Shown here piece by piece: positions 42,596-46,228 of a stretch of 46,228 bases of DNA (within the stretch, counting starts at the first letter, position 1; every line of letters starts with the position of its first letter). The stretch is from Deltaproteobacteria bacterium (GTDB lineage: Bacteria; Myxococcota_A; Polyangia; JAAYKL01). The position numbers and the translations under genes were made by a program. Under the pieces are notes generated by a model. That model worked only from the letters and a program-made list of their open reading frames with translations. It did not search any database and had not been told where the DNA came from. Location: positions 1 through 46,228 of the forward strand of contig JAFGWT010000491.1 in assembly GCA_016937015.1 (NCBI GenBank), given 5' to 3'.

Positions 42596-43075
42596 TTATT
42601 TTCCGTATCGACTGGCGGCCCGCTTGATTATAAGCGCCAGCTCAGGGTCATCAATTTTTTCCGCAGCATCGCGTAGTTCCTTCGAAATCCGGTCCGGATC
42701 CGCCGCTGGCAACGGTTTTGAATCGTCCTTCCGAGGTACCAGCCGATTTTTGCCCACACTGCTATCCAGAACAAATCGAATATCAGTCACCACCCCCGGC
42801 CCTACCGCCTCGGCAAGTCTATCAACCAACTGCTGGCGCATCATGCTCAGCTGATGCATCCAGGTGGAGTTGGTCACCCCAATAGTCAGCATCCCATCTT
42901 TGTAAATTCTGGGGAACGTCCGCTGGTACAGCTGCTCACCGGCGATATGAAACCATCGCGCCCATATTTCCGGGTGCACCAATCGGGCACTGTCCCCCAT
43001 GGTACGCATGGCTGCAGTCAATTCCTGGGAAAGTGACGATACGGGAGCCCGTCGTTTTGATCTGGTGCGTTTCAC
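42596..43075 (-). CDS. DciA/DUF721-family protein
   Basis: The conserved core is EIWARWFHIAGEQLYQRTFPRIYKDGMLTIGVTNSTWMHQLSMMRQQLVDRLAEAVGPGVVTDIRFVLD, which fits DUF721: W-x-x-x-x-G, a 'dGxLxV-x-v-x-s-s-x-W-x-x-x-L' strand and a closing I-R segment. DciA helps load the replicative helicase in many bacteria. The track start at 43288 lies inside lpxB. GTG at 43075 (KRTRSKRRAPVSSLS) gives a normal length of about 159 residues. A basic N-terminus and a charged C-terminal helix are present. It is divergent from lpxB with only 12 bp between the starts. Confidence 0.75.
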   Translation of the reverse strand: MKRTRSKRRAPVSSLSQELTAAMRTMGDSARLVHPEIWARWFHIAGEQLYQRTFPRIYKDGMLTIGVTNSTWMHQLSMMRQQLVDRLAEAVGPGVVTDIRFVLDSSVGKNRLVPRKDDSKPLPAADPDRISKELRDAAEKIDDPELALIIKRAASRYGK

Positions 43076-43087
43076 TGCTTCTATGTA

Positions 43088-44269
43088 ATGGTGCGGACGA
43101 TGACTGACAAGGATAAAAGCCTCAGGGGGAATAATCCGCCAACCATTGTGGTCGTAGCCGGGGAGCCCTCTGGAGACTGGATTGGCGCCCGCGTAGTCCA
43201 TGCACTGCAAAATAAAGATATAAATATTCGATGGTTCGGCATTGGCGGCGACCATTTGGGTAACGCTGGGGTGGACCTGGTTCGGCATATTTCAGACCTG
43301 ACCGCACTGGGCCCCCTCGAATCGCTGAAAAAGGGTCCCCGCTGGCTGGACGCATGGACGGCACTGCGTCTGCGCGCCAAAGCGGAATCCCCTGTTGCAG
43401 CATTGCTTGTGGATTGCCCCGATATCAATCTGCCCCTGGCCAGAGCACTCAAGGCTGATGGCATCAAAATACTCCAGTACATGGGCCCCAAAGTCTGGGC
43501 ATGGCGAAAAGGTCGTCTGCGACTCCTACGGGATCGCACAGATATGGTTGCGCTCGGCTTTGCATTCGAAAAACCTTTTTACGACGCGGCTTGCGTCACA
43601 TCGACGTTTGTCGGCCATCCCCTGCTTGATGCGGTATTATCGGAAAACGAAAATGACGCTATGCGATACCAAATCCGCCGCGACCTCCACGCGCCCCCGC
43701 ACGCGAAAGTGGTCGCTCTCCTCCCCGGCTCCCGCTCATCAGAGCTCTCTCATCACGGAGAAGTGATGATTGAAGCTGGCGTGCGTCTATTAAAAAAGGG
43801 CATCATCCCCGTATTTGCGCCCTATCCCGGGGCCACTGCAGAGGTATGGAATCAAAAAGCCCGCAGCATGGGCTGCATCATTTGGCAAAAGCCCGTTCTG
43901 GATTTACTTAAAGGCTGCGATGCCGCAGTGGCTGCATCGGGAACCGTCACCCTCGAAATCGCCCGCGCTGGGGTGCCCATGGTTATCGTGTACAAAATGG
44001 ATGCGATTACCTACAGGATCGGCAAACGTCTGCTCAAAATACCCCATATCGGCCTCCCCAACTGGGTGGCTGAGAAAAAAGTCATCCCCGAGATGATCCA
44101 AAATGACGTCACCGCCCAAAACCTCGTTGTCGCCGCTGAAAACCTGCTTTGTGATGCGGAAGCCCGCCGTCAGAAAACGGCCCTCGCGTCCATTACCCAA
44201 AAACTGGGCTCCCCCGGCGCCGCAGATCGTGTAGCAGCGATGCTGTTAAACTGGCTCGATACGCCGTAA
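43088..44269 (+). CDS. lpxB: Lipid-A-disaccharide synthase
   Basis: Diagnostic stretches are VVAGEPSGDWIGARVV, the GIGGDHLGNAGVDLV loop, YMGPKVWAWRKGRLRLLRDRTD, VGHPLLDAV, VALLPGSRSSELSHH and ASGTVTLEIARAGVPMVIVYK, all typical of LpxB (GT19). It joins UDP-2,3-diacylglucosamine to lipid X to make the lipid A disaccharide at the inner membrane. The length of 393 residues is normal. It confirms an LPS-bearing Gram-negative. The usual lpxA/fabZ neighbours are not here. The ATG at 43100 is an alternative start. Confidence 0.95.
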   Translation: MVRTMTDKDKSLRGNNPPTIVVVAGEPSGDWIGARVVHALQNKDINIRWFGIGGDHLGNAGVDLVRHISDLTALGPLESLKKGPRWLDAWTALRLRAKAESPVAALLVDCPDINLPLARALKADGIKILQYMGPKVWAWRKGRLRLLRDRTDMVALGFAFEKPFYDAACVTSTFVGHPLLDAVLSENENDAMRYQIRRDLHAPPHAKVVALLPGSRSSELSHHGEVMIEAGVRLLKKGIIPVFAPYPGATAEVWNQKARSMGCIIWQKPVLDLLKGCDAAVAASGTVTLEIARAGVPMVIVYKMDAITYRIGKRLLKIPHIGLPNWVAEKKVIPEMIQNDVTAQNLVVAAENLLCDAEARRQKTALASITQKLGSPGAADRVAAMLLNWLDTP

Positions 44270-44390
44270 ACCCACGCCAGTCCAGACTCCCTCATTCCAA
44301 CGCCCTCGTCAGACACCACGCATCCGCGACGCCCTTGATACAACTTTACAGGGGCCGCATTTCGGGGAGCGTCTCCCGGGCGAGAGCGCA

Positions 44391-44419
44391 TTGACGCTTT
44401 TATGCACGCTTCTTATATG
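44391..44419 (+). promoter_or_regulatory. Predicted sigma70-type promoter of the MtaB gene
   Basis: TTGACG (44391-44396), a 17-bp spacer and TATATG (44414-44419) form a good -35/-10 pair about 38 bp before the mtaB-like start. A small hairpin GGGAG-CGT-CTCCC (44365-44377) lies just upstream and may mark the end of the lpxB transcript, though without a T-run. Confidence 0.55.
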
Positions 44420-44456
44420 ATATGGGCGACATTGTCGTTCGGAGAGAAAGGTCGCC

Positions 44457-45803
44457 ATGATGGGCGCAATGAAAGTACATATTCTTACCGTTGGCTGCCG
44501 GGCCAATCAGGCGGACAGTTCAGTACTGTCGGCACATCTGGACCCCACGGTGGCCACCGTGGGAGAGGAAACCGACGCTGACGTATTTATTATCAATACC
44601 TGCTGCGTGACGATGGAGGCAGAACGGGACTGCAAAAAGGCGGCGCGGAGACTGTTAAGACAAAATCCAACCGGGAAGGTGCTGTTTACGGGATGCGCCG
44701 TGTCGGCATTTACGTCCTTTGCCGATGAATTCAAAGACCGGGTTCTGTCGGTAGGCGGTGGTACCACCAGTCCGGTGGAGCTGGCAGGATGGCTGAACAG
44801 CTGGGCAAAAAACAATCACGCCAGCAACACACTGCCCAACACCAGGTCAGACACTTACGATTATTTCGAATCCGCTGACACCCCGGCATTTCAGTCCGTG
44901 GCCAACATCGAGGGGCGCACCCGGGCACTGCTGAAGATTCAAAATGGCTGCACCCACAACTGCACATACTGTATTGTCCCCAAAGCCAGAGGCAAAGAAC
45001 AATCCATGCCGCGGGAAATGGTACTCAACCACGTGCGTGCCATCCAAGCAACCGGCGCGATGGAGCTGGTGTTTACCGGCGTGCAGATTGGCGCATGGGG
45101 CAAGGATTTGGATGGTCAGCCATCCATCGCGGCACTTCTCGACGAAGCGGCAACCCTGTTTGCCCCTGGGCGCATTCGTCTCAGTTCCATAGAGCCGTGG
45201 AGTGTCAACGAGGCGCTCATCGACGTAATGGCAACCAATGACCACATCTGCAATCATTTGCACATGCCACTGCAGTCAGGTGACAACGGTGTACTGCATG
45301 ATATGCGGCGGGGCTATACCGCCTCGGAATGGCTCGACAAAGTACGGTTGGCACAGCTGAAAATACCGGGAATTGCCGTGGGCACCGATGTCATTTGTGG
45401 TTTTCCCACCGAAGATGACGCAGCGTTTGAAAACACACTTAAAATCATTGAGGCCTCGAACGTGGCTTATGTGCATGGGTTCTCATACTCACGTCGACCT
45501 GGGACCATCGCTGCAAAAAAATGGGGGGATAACCGCGAAGTGGCGAAGGTTCGGGTACGGCAGCTTCGTAGACTGGGCGAGTTCCTCAGAGCGAGCTATA
45601 TCACCTCGATGCTTGGCACCACCTGCCATGTACTTGTTGAGGAGCCGAATCGCGGCATCACAGACACCTTCCTTCAGGTTCAGCTCGACGGCGCCACGCC
45701 ACAGACCCTTGTTCCGATGACGCTGACAGCCTGTCCCGATGCGCCCGATTCCCTATGTGCAAAAGCAAACCATTATGATAAAAGACTGTCTTCAGAAATT
45801 TAG
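44457..45803 (+). CDS. mtaB: MtaB-like tRNA (N6-threonylcarbamoyladenosine-C2)-methylthiotransferase
   Basis: The N-terminal domain has the three cluster-binding Cys in TVGCRANQAD, NTCCVTMEAERD and LFTGCAVSAF. The radical-SAM motif is KIQNGCTHNCTYCIVPKARG. A TIM-barrel run (MELVFTGVQIGAWGKDL, HMPLQSGDNGVLHDMRRGYT) and a C-terminal TRAM-like part follow. MtaB adds a methylthio group to t6A37 of tRNAs reading ANN codons. The CRANQAD variant and length of 448 fit MtaB rather than MiaB or RimO. ATG 44457 follows AAAGG at six bases; the second ATG at 44469 is less well placed. Confidence 0.9.
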   Translation: MMGAMKVHILTVGCRANQADSSVLSAHLDPTVATVGEETDADVFIINTCCVTMEAERDCKKAARRLLRQNPTGKVLFTGCAVSAFTSFADEFKDRVLSVGGGTTSPVELAGWLNSWAKNNHASNTLPNTRSDTYDYFESADTPAFQSVANIEGRTRALLKIQNGCTHNCTYCIVPKARGKEQSMPREMVLNHVRAIQATGAMELVFTGVQIGAWGKDLDGQPSIAALLDEAATLFAPGRIRLSSIEPWSVNEALIDVMATNDHICNHLHMPLQSGDNGVLHDMRRGYTASEWLDKVRLAQLKIPGIAVGTDVICGFPTEDDAAFENTLKIIEASNVAYVHGFSYSRRPGTIAAKKWGDNREVAKVRVRQLRRLGEFLRASYITSMLGTTCHVLVEEPNRGITDTFLQVQLDGATPQTLVPMTLTACPDAPDSLCAKANHYDKRLSSEI

Positions 45804-45821
45804 CAAAAAGGGGAATGAACA

Positions 45822-46228
45822 TTGGCTTTAAAGGCATCATTTTTTAGCGGAATGAAAGACAAAACCATGCCATGCCGGATCCGGGAGTGTCACAACACCT
45901 GGGTCTGGAGCGGTGAGGACCAGGTACACTGGATGCGGGACAACCGAACAGGTGATCCCCAAAGGATGTGTGCGTCGTGCTTCGTGAAATACAACGAGTT
46001 CGAAGACATGCAGGTACCTTGCGCCCGCGAGGATTGTTCAAATACATGGACCTGGACCAAAGCCGCCAGGCTGGGCGCCGCCAAACGAGGGAAAACTGAC
46101 CCACCGCCCGGTCGGCTCTGTGACGCTTGCGCCAACGAAGCCAAAAACATCGAGAGTCGCGAAGTGCCTTGTCGGGTCAGGGGATGCACCAACACATGGA
46201 CAATGGCGGGCCAGGAGATTCTCGCGTC
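45822..46228 (+). CDS. Repeat protein of CxxxC/TW...CxxC zinc-binding-type units (truncated by window end)
   Basis: This frame is open to the window edge and absent from the track. TTG at 45822 after AAAGGGG gives ALKASFFSGMKDKTMPC...; the ATG at 45852 is an alternative. Three units of about 50 residues start PCRIRECHNTWVW, PCAREDCSNTWTW and PCRVRGCTNTWTM. The first two carry a second pair (MCASC, LCDAC), so each unit has two Cys pairs suited to bind one zinc. The pattern resembles a treble-clef or ribbon module in tandem. No name was recognised. A nucleic-acid or protein-binding role is only a guess. Confidence 0.7.
   Translation, partial: MALKASFFSGMKDKTMPCRIRECHNTWVWSGEDQVHWMRDNRTGDPQRMCASCFVKYNEFEDMQVPCAREDCSNTWTWTKAARLGAAKRGKTDPPPGRLCDACANEAKNIESREVPCRVRGCTNTWTMAGQEILA

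Overview
The window reads as one chromosomal stretch of a Gram-negative bacterium. It has lpxB, an LpxL-type acyltransferase, a DsbD-type protein, TolQ/TolR (ExbB/ExbD) proteins and a LolA-like carrier. The best lineage guess is Myxococcota or another deltaproteobacterial group. The reasons are AgmX/PglI-type and FrzS/AglZ-type proteins, PEGA-domain proteins, a kinase-like signalling protein and lipoproteins with long Asp/Thr/Ser-rich spacers plus 'DCPSG' cysteine motifs. This is inference from protein style. No rRNA or tRNA gene, CRISPR array or intact mobile element was seen.

Layout. (1) 1-4656: a truncated lipoprotein on the minus strand, then a tight plus-strand operon of a membrane pseudokinase with a PEGA-like domain, a secreted/membrane TPR-like protein and a Cys- and Asp/Thr-rich lipoprotein. 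(2) 4701-9830: a TauE/SafE permease with a small membrane partner, a PfkB sugar kinase, a PilZ-like protein, and a second TauE/SafE permease broken by a frameshift in a T7 run. The second permease lies next to a MarR regulator, and two matching GTATA-N5-TATAC operators are present. (3) 9831-10607: a gene-poor scar with a transposase remnant and a 4 x 13-bp tandem repeat. (4) 10608-21870: a degenerate-GGDEF response regulator, a DsbD-TlpA fusion, an AgmX/PglI-like TonB-type protein, a PEGA protein, QueD, a FrzS/AglZ-like pseudoreceiver coiled-coil protein, an outer-membrane barrel candidate, ExbD and ExbB. (5) 21987-23437: an LpxL-like acyltransferase coupled to a small STAS-like protein.

(6) 23461-38232 (minus strand) is the main feature: a compact aryl-polyene-type biosynthetic operon of 17 genes. 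In transcription order it has two acyl carrier proteins, an AMP-forming ligase, a hotdog dehydratase, a family-2 glycosyltransferase, an LpxL-like acyltransferase, an aromatic amino acid ammonia-lyase, a ketosynthase, a chain-length factor, a second hotdog dehydratase, a ketoreductase and a second ketosynthase. These are followed by a COG4648-like membrane protein, a LolA-like carrier, an MMPL exporter, a lipoprotein and a PlsC-like acyltransferase. The expected logic is that the lyase makes an aryl-acrylate starter, the ligase loads it on a carrier protein, and the KS/CLF, KR and DH set builds a conjugated chain. The transferases then anchor the product to a lipid, and the MMPL/LolA/lipoprotein set moves it to the outer membrane. 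Nearly all genes overlap or nearly touch. A Maf/DUF115 glycosyltransferase and a small unknown protein lie just upstream.

(7) 40285-46228: a frameshifted Cys-rich lipoprotein, an unknown lipoprotein, a GIDE-like protein, a DciA/DUF721 protein divergent from lpxB, an MtaB-like tRNA methylthiotransferase behind a good sigma70-like promoter, and a truncated protein made of repeated CxxxC/CxxC zinc-binding-type units.

All functional calls come from reading motifs and gene order; no database search was run.
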